A DNA stretch of 64,000 nucleotides from Streptomyces cellostaticus. GTDB lineage: Bacteria > Actinomycetota > Actinomycetes > Streptomycetales > Streptomycetaceae. The position numbers and the translations under genes were made by a program. Numbering within the stretch: position 1 is the first letter of the stretch; every line of letters starts with the position of its first letter. Below are positions 32,417-40,803 of this stretch, in pieces. The stretch spans positions 327,109 through 391,108 of the forward strand of contig NZ_KQ948018.1 in NCBI RefSeq assembly GCF_001513965.1, given 5' to 3'. Below the pieces are notes generated by a model. That model ran no database searches and was not told the origin of the DNA. It saw nothing but the letters and a program-made list of their open reading frames with translations.

Positions 32417-34298
32417 TTGCGCTCAACTCCGTAGCCATGGCCGCCCGCAACCGCAACGTGCTCACCAGGCGCTGGAACGCCTCCGCCCAGTACCCACCGG
32501 CCCCCGGTGACGCGTCCTCCCGCTCGTCCGGTATCGCCAGCAGGCCGTCCAGGCGTGCTGCCTCCGCCGGGTCCAGGCAGCGCTCGGCCAGTCCCATCAC
32601 CCCGCTGAAGCTCCAGGGGTAACTGCCGGCGTCCCGGGCGATGTTGAGGGCGTCGACCACCGCCCGGCCGAGCGGTGCGGACCAGGGCACCGCGCACACT
32701 CCGAGCAGCTGGAACGCCTCCGACAGGCCGTGCGTCGCGATGAAACCCGCAACCCAGTCGGCCCGTTCCCCGGCCTCCAGCGTGGCCAGCAGCTTCGCGC
32801 GCTCCGCCAGGGAGACCGCACCCGGCCCGCCGGCCTCCGGCGCCGACGGCGCCCCGAGCAGCGCTCTCGACCACTCGGCGTCCTGCTGCCGCACCGCCGC
32901 CCGGCACCAGGCCGCGTGCAGTTCGCCCTGCCAGCCGTCGGTCACCGGCAGCGCCACGATCTGCCGCGGGGTACGCCCGCCAAGCCTCGCCGGCCACGTC
33001 CCGAGCGGTGTCGCCTCCACCAACTGGCCCAGCCACCACGACCGTTCACCGCGGCCCGTGGGAGGCTTGGCCGCCACCCCGTCCCGCTCCATGCCCGGAT
33101 CGCACTCGTGCGGCGCCTCCACCGTGATCGTCGGCGAGTTCCCCGTGCGGTCGACGGCCACACAGGCCGCGGCCCGCGCCGCCATGCGCCCGGCGAGCGC
33201 CGAGCCCGGCAGCGCGGACAGCAGCTCCGCGGCCGTCGCCCGGACGTTGCGGCTGCGATCGCCCAAAGCCTGCTCCAGGAACGGCTCGTCCTCGGGCGAC
33301 AGACCCGTGCGCAGCGAGTCGAGGAACATGAGCCGGTCCTCCGCCCGCTCCGTCGCCCAGGTCGCCGCCAGCAGCTCCCGTGCGAGGGCGGGCGTACGGG
33401 CCCGCAGCGCGGCCAGCAGAGCGACCCGCTCGGCGAACAGCCCCTCCTGCCACAGCCGCTGCACCGCCTCGCCGTCCTCGGCATCCGGCAGTGCCGCGCC
33501 GCCGCCCGGCGCCGAGCGCAGGGCGAACCGCCAGTCCGCGTTCAGCCGGGCCAGCCACAACGCCCGCGGCCCCGCGAACGCCAGCGCCGCCGGCCGCAGG
33601 TCCGTGCGGCCCCGGGCGGCGTCCAGCAATGCGGGCAGGGTCTGCGGGGGCGCCGCGTACCCGTGGGCGTTGGCCGCCGCGAGCCACTGCGGGAGCAGCT
33701 CCATGAGGTCCGGTGAGCTGCCTCGGCGGCCGCCGCCTGCGCCGCCGGAACGGTCGGCCAGCAGCATGGTGAGCCTGCGGGCCGCGGCAGAGGGCAGCAC
33801 CGGACGCGGGTCCTCGGGGGCGCGCTCCGGCCGCCGCGCCACCCGCGCGGGCCGCAGCCCCGCCCGCCGCCGCACAGTCGCCACGGCAGCGGCATCCAGC
33901 AACACCACGGGCGCCTCCCGCCCGGACAGGGCAACCGCCGGGGGCCGCCGGTCGGTGCCGAGAAGAGCGGCGGTGACGAGGTCCTCCCAGGAGGACGAGA
34001 ACGGGGCGCCGCCGGATCCCGCGGCCACCGGCGCCGGTCCGCCTGCGGTGTTCCCACAAGCCAGGGAAACCGGGGCCTCCGTGGACGTCGTGGGACCAGC
34101 GGTCGGGCCGGCCTGCCTGTCCCGGGCGGTCGAGATGGCGTTCGCTGGGGCGGCCGAGCTGTCGGGTGAGGCCGCGGCGTCCGCCTGTGCGGTGGGGATC
34201 GAGGTGTCGTTCGTTGCGGTGTTCGAGTTGCTGGCCCGGGTCGGGATGCCGCTCATCGCGGTCGTCCGGTCAGCCGGTGCGGTCGAGGTTCCGTACAT
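32397..34298 (-). CDS. DUF5691-family protein
   Basis: About 633 residues. The first 90 are low-complexity (Ala, Thr, Ser, Asn), followed by the family start SSSWEDLVTAALLGTDRRPP. The body is alpha-helical and repeat-like, probably an alpha-solenoid: LLAALRARTPALARELLAAT, LEQALGDRSRNVRATAAELL and LLSALPGSALAGRMAARA. No enzyme motif is seen. It lies 40 bp after the SWIM gene in the same direction and thus belongs to the left arm of the divergent MoxR/VWA block. The family has no known biochemical activity that I can state. The start is ATG 34298, with AAGGGAAGGGAAC upstream; GTG 34301 is an equal alternative. Codon use of the N-terminal extension is normal. Confidence 0.75.
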   Translation of the reverse strand: MYGTSTAPADRTTAMSGIPTRASNSNTATNDTSIPTAQADAAASPDSSAAPANAISTARDRQAGPTAGPTTSTEAPVSLACGNTAGGPAPVAAGSGGAPFSSSWEDLVTAALLGTDRRPPAVALSGREAPVVLLDAAAVATVRRRAGLRPARVARRPERAPEDPRPVLPSAAARRLTMLLADRSGGAGGGRRGSSPDLMELLPQWLAAANAHGYAAPPQTLPALLDAARGRTDLRPAALAFAGPRALWLARLNADWRFALRSAPGGGAALPDAEDGEAVQRLWQEGLFAERVALLAALRARTPALARELLAATWATERAEDRLMFLDSLRTGLSPEDEPFLEQALGDRSRNVRATAAELLSALPGSALAGRMAARAAACVAVDRTGNSPTITVEAPHECDPGMERDGVAAKPPTGRGERSWWLGQLVEATPLGTWPARLGGRTPRQIVALPVTDGWQGELHAAWCRAAVRQQDAEWSRALLGAPSAPEAGGPGAVSLAERAKLLATLEAGERADWVAGFIATHGLSEAFQLLGVCAVPWSAPLGRAVVDALNIARDAGSYPWSFSGVMGLAERCLDPAEAARLDGLLAIPDEREDASPGAGGYWAEAFQRLVSTLRLRAAMATELSATSPPGV

Positions 34299-34338
34299 CA
34301 CGTTCCCTTCCCTTGGAGTACCTGGGGCGTCGGCCCGG

Positions 34339-35709
34339 TCAGCACAGCGTCACCGGCTCGCCCGGGCCCTGGGGCCATGCCGTCAGTGGGGTGAAGCCGC
34401 GGTGGCCGCACTCGCCGAAGACCTTGACCGGGGCGCCACCGGAGAGGGCGACCAGGCGCCACAGGCCCGGGCGGGAGCGGGCGGCCGGGGTGATCGGCAG
34501 CGCCGAGTCCTCCTGTCCGTCGGCCAGTTGCCACCCGCCCGGCTCCCCGTCCGGTGCCGGGACGACCCGGTCCAGTGTGACCGGGACCGAGTCCAGCCAG
34601 GGGTCCTCGCGCAGCGCCTCGCCGTAGTGGGCCGCCGCCTGGGCCGTGGTCAGGCCCGGCGGGCGGAACGCGGCGGGTGCGGGCGGGGCGTACTGCTCGC
34701 CCAGGGCCGCCCGCACCTGCCCGGCGCCGGGGAACACGGACAGGTCGGCCTCCAGTGCCAGGCCGACCGGTAGCGACAGCTCAGGAGCCCGGCCGGCCGC
34801 GCCGTAGGAGAGGAGCAGCCGGGTGTGGCCCGAGTCGGTGCCGTGAAGCCATATCCGGCGTGTCGTCAGTTTCGGGTCCACCGTGTCGTACTGGGCGAGG
34901 ACCAGCCAGCGGTCGCGCACCGGCGGGCCGTCCGCCGAGGCGGGCAGGCCGAGCCGGGAGCGGACCGTGGCCGCGAGGGCCTCCGGCAGCCGGTCGCGGC
35001 GCAGCCAGCCCTGGTCGAGGAGGTGCACCAGGGCACACTCCTCCAGCAGACGAGCCGGCCAGCCCGGTCCGGATGCGGGTATCGCACCCAACTCCCGTAC
35101 GCAAGCTGCCAGTCCGGGGGCCTGAGCGTCGACCATGCGCGCCGCCGTCTCGTCCCACAGTCCGTACCCCGCCTGCTCCGCCGGGGCCAGGCCGCCGCGC
35201 AACAGGTCGGCCAGGCGCTGTTCCAGCTCCGTCGCGCCCGCCGTGACCCGCTCGGCCCGGCGCTCCGCCCGGCGCCGCGCCGCCTCCGGATCAGCGGAGC
35301 CGGGCGCGGAACTCCCGCCGGTCTCCGTCCGTTTGTCCTCCGCGCGCTTGCGCCGGCCCGCTAGCCACTGCTCGGCCCAGTCCGGCGGCTCGGCCGTCGC
35401 CGGTACCGCCCCGGCCGCACCCTCCCGGTCTGCCCACAGCAGCAGCAGTCCGAGCGCGTGCTTGCACGGGAACTTCCGGCTCGGACAACTGCACTTGTAC
35501 CCGGGCCCGGCCGCATCCGCGAGGTCCACCACCGTCTGGTACGGCCTGCTGCCACTGCCCTTGCACAGCCCCCACACCGTCCCCTCTTTGCTGCCCGCCT
35601 CGGACCACGGCCCGGCCGCGCCCAGCTTGCTTCCCGCTGTGCGTGACGCGGCGTCAGGCGCCAGTGCCAGCACCTGTTCCGCGGTCCAGCGCACCCCCTG
35701 CTCAGTCAT
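34339..35709 (-). CDS. SWIM zinc-finger protein
   Basis: A 456-residue protein. The SWIM motif C-x-C-x6-C-x-H is at C73, C75, C82 and H84 (YKCSCPSRKFPCKHALGL), a zinc-binding module that contacts DNA or protein. A basic helical linker (RRRAERRAERV, about 160-170) follows, then a long alpha/beta region without recognised motifs. It is the first gene of the left arm of the block and ends 40 bp before the DUF5691 gene. The ATG at 35709 lies 7 bp after the -10 (TACCGT) of a perfect RecA-NDp/PafBC promoter, so the mRNA is probably leaderless and DNA-damage inducible. Its partners are expected to be the divergent AAA, DUF5682 and VWA proteins. Confidence 0.85.
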   Translation of the reverse strand: MTEQGVRWTAEQVLALAPDAASRTAGSKLGAAGPWSEAGSKEGTVWGLCKGSGSRPYQTVVDLADAAGPGYKCSCPSRKFPCKHALGLLLLWADREGAAGAVPATAEPPDWAEQWLAGRRKRAEDKRTETGGSSAPGSADPEAARRRAERRAERVTAGATELEQRLADLLRGGLAPAEQAGYGLWDETAARMVDAQAPGLAACVRELGAIPASGPGWPARLLEECALVHLLDQGWLRRDRLPEALAATVRSRLGLPASADGPPVRDRWLVLAQYDTVDPKLTTRRIWLHGTDSGHTRLLLSYGAAGRAPELSLPVGLALEADLSVFPGAGQVRAALGEQYAPPAPAAFRPPGLTTAQAAAHYGEALREDPWLDSVPVTLDRVVPAPDGEPGGWQLADGQEDSALPITPAARSRPGLWRLVALSGGAPVKVFGECGHRGFTPLTAWPQGPGEPVTLC

Positions 35710-35716
35710 GCGAACG

Positions 35717-35739
35717 ACGGTAGATCCCACCACTGACAA
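35717..35739 (-). promoter_or_regulatory. RecA-NDp/PafBC-type promoter, SWIM arm
   Basis: Read leftward: TTGTCAGTG (35731-35739), an 8-bp spacer and TACCGT (35717-35722), an exact match to TTGTCRGTG-N8-TANNNT. Confidence 0.8.
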
Positions 35740-35785
35740 TCGGTCCAGCGAGTCCGTTTGTGCAGGTCAGAGCGATTGTCAGTGG
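35730..35785. promoter_or_regulatory. Head-to-head 13-bp inverted repeat of damage-promoter motif
   Basis: CCACTGACAATCG (35730-35742) and CGATTGTCAGTGG (35773-35785) are perfect inverted copies 30 bp apart. They represent the extended -35 elements of the two divergent promoters. Confidence 0.85.
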
Positions 35786-35798
35786 CGTGGTGCACGGT
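35776..35798 (+). promoter_or_regulatory. RecA-NDp/PafBC-type promoter, AAA-VWA arm
   Basis: TTGTCAGTG (35776-35784), an 8-bp spacer and CACGGT (35793-35798). The -10 has one mismatch to TANNNT. Transcription would start about 40 bp before the AAA gene. Confidence 0.6.
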
Positions 35799-35841
35799 GG
35801 ATGCCAGATCCGAACCGGCCGAGCTGGAGGGGACCTCAGCC

Positions 35842-36972
35842 ATGACTGTGTCCGTGGAACCGACGTCCGTCGAAGCGAGCGGAAGCCAGGAGCCGCAGGC
35901 GTTGCGACCGCACGCCGAGAACGCCTTCGCCGCCGAACTCGCGGCGCTGGCCGCCCAGGACGACCGCCCGCGCCCCGCCCGCTGGAAGCTGTCGCCATGG
36001 GCGGTGGCGACCTATCTGCTCGGCGGCACCCTGCCGGACGGCACGGTGATCACACCGAAGTACGTGGGCCCGCGCCGCATCGTCGAGGTCGCCGTCACCA
36101 CCCTCGCCACCGACCGCGCCCTGCTCCTGCTCGGCGTGCCCGGCACGGCCAAGACCTGGGTGTCGGAGCATCTGGCGGCCGCCGTCAGCGGCGACTCGAC
36201 CCTGCTGGTGCAGGGCACGGCCGGCACGCCGGAGGAGGCGATCCGCTACGGCTGGAACTACGCGCAGCTGCTCGCGCACGGCCCCAGCCGCGACGCCCTG
36301 GTGCCCAGCCCCGTCATGCGGGCCATGGCCGAAGGCATGACGGCCCGCGTGGAAGAGCTGACCCGTATCCCGGCCGACGTGCAGGACACGCTGATCACGA
36401 TCCTGTCCGAGAAGACCCTGCCGATCCCGGAGCTGGGCCAAGAGGTGCAGGCGGTCCGCGGCTTCAACCTCATCGCCACCGCAAACGACCGCGACCGTGG
36501 CATCAATGACCTCTCCAGCGCGCTGCGTCGCCGCTTCAACACCGTGGTGCTGCCGCTGCCGGAGAGCGCCGATGCCGAGGTCGACATCGTCACGCGCCGC
36601 GTCGAGCAGATCGGCCGCTCCCTCGACCTGCCGGCCGCGCCCGACGGCATCGAGGAGATCCGCCGGGTCGTGACCGTCTTCCGCGAGCTGCGCGACGGCA
36701 TGAGCGCCGACGGCCGGACGAAGCTGAAGTCGCCGAGCGGCACGCTGTCCACCGCCGAGGCGATCTCCGTCGTCACGGGCGGCCTGGCCCTGGCGGCTCA
36801 CTTCGGTGACGGCGTGCTGCGCCCGGGCGACGTCGCCGCCGGCATCCTCGGCGCTGTCGTCCGCGATCCGGCGGCCGACCGCGTGATCTGGCAGGAGTAC
36901 CTGGAGACGGTCGTCCGCGAGCGCGACGGCTGGACGGACTTCTACCGGGCCTGCCGCGAGGTGAGCGTGTGA
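35842..36972 (+). CDS. MoxR-type AAA+ ATPase
   Basis: A 376-residue AAA+ protein. Walker A is GVPGTAKT (K104) in the strand LLLLGVPG. The Walker B/motif II position reads EELTRIPADVQ where typical MoxR proteins have DEINRAPPxVQ. Sensor 1 is FNLIATANDRDRG, followed by SSALRRRFNTV. C-terminal lid helices run from about residue 250. MoxR ATPases act with VWA-domain proteins as chaperone-like machines inserting metals or remodelling complexes. It is translationally coupled (GTGA overlap) to DUF5682 and then to the VWA gene. Start: ATG 35842 after GGAGGGG. The altered Walker B may slow hydrolysis; ATP binding looks intact. Confidence 0.87.
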   Translation: MTVSVEPTSVEASGSQEPQALRPHAENAFAAELAALAAQDDRPRPARWKLSPWAVATYLLGGTLPDGTVITPKYVGPRRIVEVAVTTLATDRALLLLGVPGTAKTWVSEHLAAAVSGDSTLLVQGTAGTPEEAIRYGWNYAQLLAHGPSRDALVPSPVMRAMAEGMTARVEELTRIPADVQDTLITILSEKTLPIPELGQEVQAVRGFNLIATANDRDRGINDLSSALRRRFNTVVLPLPESADAEVDIVTRRVEQIGRSLDLPAAPDGIEEIRRVVTVFRELRDGMSADGRTKLKSPSGTLSTAEAISVVTGGLALAAHFGDGVLRPGDVAAGILGAVVRDPAADRVIWQEYLETVVRERDGWTDFYRACREVSV

Positions 36973-39497
36973 GCGCCGACTCCACCTGCGCAGACGACTC
37001 CTCCTGGGCAGACGACACTTCCTGGGGACGGCCGTACGCCTATGGACCGCTGCTGCTGGGCGTCCGGCACCACGGGCCCGGCTCCGCGCGCGCGGTACGG
37101 GCGGCCCTGGACGCCGCCCGGCCCGGCGTCGTACTGATCGAGGGACCACCCGAGGCCGATGCACTGATCCCGCTGGCCGCCGGCCCGGACCTGCGGCCAC
37201 CGGTCGCCCTGCTCGCCCATGCCGTGGATGAGCCCGGCCGCTCGGCGTTCTGGCCGCTGGCCGAGTTCAGCCCCGAGTGGGTGGCGATCCGCTGGGCCCT
37301 GGAGCAGGGCGTCCCGGCCCGCTTCATCGACCTGCCGGCCACGCACACCCTGGCCTGGCAGGGAGAGGAGGAGTCCCTCTCCGGGCCCGGACCGGCCGAC
37401 GCGCCCATGGGGAAGGAGGCCGAGGCCCCCGAGGGCACGGAGGGTCCCGAGCCCGCCCAGAACACCGAGCGGACGGAGGACACAGCGGGCCCCGGAGGGG
37501 ACGAGGAGGTCGAGGACGTCGAGGACCAAGTCCGGGTCGACCCCCTCGCCGTGCTCGCGGAGGCCGCCGGTTATGACGATCCCGAGCGGTGGTGGGAGGA
37601 CGTCGTCGAGCACCGAGGCCCGGGCCGCCGGGACCCGTTCGCGCCGTTCACCGCGCTGGAGGAGGCGATGACGGCGCTGCGGGAGCGGTACGGCGCCGGC
37701 GGGCGGTCCAGGGACCTGGTGCGGGAGGCGCACATGCGGCTCCAAGTGCGGGCGGCCCGGCGCGAGTTCGGCGAGGCGGTGGCCGTGGTGTGCGGGGCGT
37801 GGCACGTGCCCGCGCTGCGGGAGAAGACCGCCGTCACCGCCGACCGGGCGCTGCTGAAGGGGCTGCCCAAGGTCAAGGCCGACCTGACCTGGGTGCCGTG
37901 GACGCACCGACGGCTGGCCCGGTCGAGCGGGTACGGCGCCGGGATCGACTCGCCGGGCTGGTACGGGCATCTGTTCCGGGCGCCGGACCGGCCGGTCGAG
38001 CGGTGGCTGACCAAGGTGGCCGGGCTGCTGCGCGAGGAGGACCGGGTCGTCTCCTCCGCGCACGTCATCGAGGCGGTACGGCTCGCCGAGACCCTCGCGG
38101 CCATGCGCGGCCGTCCGCTGCCCGGCCTGAGCGAGACCACGGACGCCGTGCGCGCGGTGATGTGCGACGGCTCGGACGTACCGCTCGCGCTGGTCCACGA
38201 CCGGCTGGTGGTCGGGGATGTGCTGGGGGAGGTGCCGGAGACGGCACCGGCCGTGCCGTTGCAGCGTGACCTGGCCCGGGAGCAGCGCAGGCTGCGGCTC
38301 AAGCCGGAGGCGCTGGAGCGCGAGCTGGAACTGGACCTGCGCAAGGAGACGGACGCCGGCCGCGGCAGACTGCTGCACCGGCTGCGGCTCCTCGGCGTCG
38401 GCTGGGGCGAACCGGTCCGGTCACGGGGGAGTACGGGCACCTTCCGGGAGACCTGGCGGCTGCGCTGGGAGCCGGAGCTGTCGGTGCGGGTCGCCGAGGC
38501 GGGAGTGTGGGGGACGACCGTGCTCGCCGCGGCGACGGCCAGGGCCGAGGCGGACGCGACGGCCGCGGGGGCCCTCGCCGATGTCACCGCGCTCGCCGAG
38601 CGCTGTCTGCTGGCCGGGCTGCCGGACGCGCTGCCCGTGGTGATGCGCGTGCTCGCCGACCGGGCGGCGCTGGACACGGACGTCGGCCACCTCGCCCAGG
38701 CCTTGCCCGCCCTGGTCCGCTCGCTGCGCTACGGCGATGTGCGCGGCACCGACACAGGCGCCCTGGCCGGCGTCGCGGCGGGCCTCGCCGAGCGGGTCTT
38801 CGTGGGCCTTCCGCCGGCCTGCGCCGCCCTGGACGCGGATGCGGCGGAGGAGATGCGGGGCCATGTGGACGCCGTGCACACGGCGGTGGGACTGCTGGCG
38901 GAGACCCTCTCCGGGACCTCGCCCGCAGGGCGCGGAGACCTGCGCGGCCGCTGGCGCTCCGTGCTGCGGACCCTGGCCCTGCGGGACACCGTGCCCGGTG
39001 TCGTGCGGGGGCGGGCCGTACGACTGCTGCTGGACGACGGCGAGCTGGGGGCGGAGGAGGCGGCCCGGCTGATGGGTCTGGTGCTCTCGCCGGGGACACC
39101 GCCCGCCGACGCGGCCGCCTGGATCGAGGGCTTCGTGGGCGGCGGGGGCGGCATGCTGCTGGTCCATGACGAGCGGCTGCTCGGCCTGGTCGACGCCTGG
39201 TTGACCGGGGTGCCCGCGGAGGCGTTCACGGACGTACTGCCGCTGTTGCGGCGCACGTTCTCCGCGTACGAGCCCGCAGTGCGCAGAACCCTCGGCGAAC
39301 TGGTGCGGCGCGGTCCGGGGGAGACGACCGGTACGGCCGCTCAGGGCAGCCGCACACCCGGCTTCGCCGCGGAGCCGGACACCGAGCGCGCCGACGCCGT
39401 ACTCCCGGTGCTGCTCCTGCTGCTCGGCCTGGACTCGGAACAGCAGGCGCAGCAGGAGACGACCGAAGCCAACAGCTATGCAGGGGTGGGCACATGA
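36969..39497 (+). CDS. DUF5682-family protein with TraB/TIKI-like motifs
   Basis: An 842-residue protein starting with GTG inside the 4-bp overlap with the AAA gene. The N-terminus has LLLGVRHHGPGSARAV (H34, H35) and VVLIEGPPEAD (E58), and later AVVCGAWHVPAL (H279). A G-x-x-H strand, a glutamate after a conserved proline strand, and a second G-x-x-H strand are the spacing seen in TraB/TIKI/EreA-type proteins, some of which are metallo-hydrolases. An acidic low-complexity insert lies at about 135-185. The C-terminal half is helical and repeat-like. It is the probable effector or scaffold of the block, sandwiched between AAA and VWA genes with overlaps at both ends. The TIKI link is my inference. 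Confidence 0.75.
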   Translation: MSADSTCADDSSWADDTSWGRPYAYGPLLLGVRHHGPGSARAVRAALDAARPGVVLIEGPPEADALIPLAAGPDLRPPVALLAHAVDEPGRSAFWPLAEFSPEWVAIRWALEQGVPARFIDLPATHTLAWQGEEESLSGPGPADAPMGKEAEAPEGTEGPEPAQNTERTEDTAGPGGDEEVEDVEDQVRVDPLAVLAEAAGYDDPERWWEDVVEHRGPGRRDPFAPFTALEEAMTALRERYGAGGRSRDLVREAHMRLQVRAARREFGEAVAVVCGAWHVPALREKTAVTADRALLKGLPKVKADLTWVPWTHRRLARSSGYGAGIDSPGWYGHLFRAPDRPVERWLTKVAGLLREEDRVVSSAHVIEAVRLAETLAAMRGRPLPGLSETTDAVRAVMCDGSDVPLALVHDRLVVGDVLGEVPETAPAVPLQRDLAREQRRLRLKPEALERELELDLRKETDAGRGRLLHRLRLLGVGWGEPVRSRGSTGTFRETWRLRWEPELSVRVAEAGVWGTTVLAAATARAEADATAAGALADVTALAERCLLAGLPDALPVVMRVLADRAALDTDVGHLAQALPALVRSLRYGDVRGTDTGALAGVAAGLAERVFVGLPPACAALDADAAEEMRGHVDAVHTAVGLLAETLSGTSPAGRGDLRGRWRSVLRTLALRDTVPGVVRGRAVRLLLDDGELGAEEAARLMGLVLSPGTPPADAAAWIEGFVGGGGGMLLVHDERLLGLVDAWLTGVPAEAFTDVLPLLRRTFSAYEPAVRRTLGELVRRGPGETTGTAAQGSRTPGFAAEPDTERADAVLPVLLLLLGLDSEQQAQQETTEANSYAGVGT

Positions 39498-40684
39498 CAA
39501 CCAAGCCGATGGTGAACGGCGTCGGAACCGGCACCGGCGACGCCGCCCGGGAGCGGCTGCGGCGCTGGCGGCTGGTGCTCGGCGGCGACCAGGCCGACGG
39601 CACCGGGTGCGCCCTGTCGGGCCGTGACGCGGCGATGGACGGCACGCTCGCCGCGCTGTACGGCAAGGGGGACAAACCGCAGGCGGGACGGGAGCGTTCG
39701 GCGGGTCTCGGCGCCTCGGCGCCGTCCGTGGCCCGCTGGCTCGGGGACATCCGCACCTACTTCCCCTCCTCCGTCGTCCAGGTCATGCAGCGCGACGCCA
39801 TCGAGCGGCTGGGGCTGGCCTCCCTGCTGCTGGAGCCGGAGATGCTGGAGGCGGTCGAGGCCGACGTCCACCTGGTCGGCACGCTGCTCTCGCTCAACAA
39901 GGCGATGCCGGAGACGACGAAGGAGACGGCACGGGCGGTCGTGCGCAAGGTGGTCGAGGATCTGGAGCGGCGGCTCGCCACGCGCACCCGGGCCACCCTC
40001 ACCGGCGCCCTGGACCGCAGCGCGCGCATCAACCGGCCACGCCACCACGACATCGACTGGAACCGCACCATCGCGGCCAACCTCAAGCACTACCTGCCCG
40101 AGTACCGCACGGTCGTGCCGGAGCGGCTCATCGGGTACGGGCGGGCCGCGCAGTCCGTGAAGAAGGAGGTCGTCCTCTGCATCGACCAGTCGGGCTCGAT
40201 GGCGGCGTCCGTGGTCTACGCGTCGGTGTTCGGGGCGGTGCTCGCCTCCATGCGGTCGATCAATACCCGGCTGGTCGTCTTCGACACGGCGGTCGTGGAC
40301 CTGACCGACCAGTTGGACGACCCGGTCGACGTCCTCTTCGGCACCCAGCTCGGCGGCGGCACGGACATCAACCGGGCGCTCGCCTACTGCCAGTCGCACA
40401 TCACCCGGCCCGCCGAGACGGTGGTCGTACTGATCAGCGACCTGTACGAGGGCGGCATACGCGACGAGATGCTCAAGCGGGTCGCTGCGATGAAGGCGTC
40501 CGGGGTGCAGTTCGTCGCCCTGCTCGCGCTGTCGGACGAGGGGGCGCCCGCGTACGACCGGGAGCACGCGGCGGCGCTCGCGGCACTCGGCGCACCGGCC
40601 TTCGCCTGCACGCCCGATCTGTTCCCGGAGGTGATGGCGGCGGCGATCGAGAAGCGGCTGCTGCCGATACCGGACACCGCGTGA
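39494..40684 (+). CDS. VWA-domain (CoxE-like) protein
   Basis: A 396-residue protein coupled by an ATGA overlap to DUF5682. An N-terminal helical domain (about 1-220) precedes the VWA domain. The metal-ion-dependent adhesion site is complete: DQSGSM (D231, S233, S235), GGGTDIN and ISDLYEGG. Such proteins partner MoxR ATPases, with the metal site used to bind client or partner proteins. No signal peptide or membrane helix is seen, so the system is cytoplasmic. It is the last gene of the right arm; the gap to 40804 contains no clear terminator. Confidence 0.9.
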   Translation: MTTKPMVNGVGTGTGDAARERLRRWRLVLGGDQADGTGCALSGRDAAMDGTLAALYGKGDKPQAGRERSAGLGASAPSVARWLGDIRTYFPSSVVQVMQRDAIERLGLASLLLEPEMLEAVEADVHLVGTLLSLNKAMPETTKETARAVVRKVVEDLERRLATRTRATLTGALDRSARINRPRHHDIDWNRTIAANLKHYLPEYRTVVPERLIGYGRAAQSVKKEVVLCIDQSGSMAASVVYASVFGAVLASMRSINTRLVVFDTAVVDLTDQLDDPVDVLFGTQLGGGTDINRALAYCQSHITRPAETVVVLISDLYEGGIRDEMLKRVAAMKASGVQFVALLALSDEGAPAYDREHAAALAALGAPAFACTPDLFPEVMAAAIEKRLLPIPDTA

Positions 40685-40803
40685 CACCAGGCTGGAAAAG
40701 GGGCATGACTACCCATCGGTAACAGGGGGCTTGCGCTACCTCGGGCCGAGCGTGCGAGGATCGACGCCGCCCGCCCCGTGCCGACCTGAGGAAGCTCCAC
40801 CTC

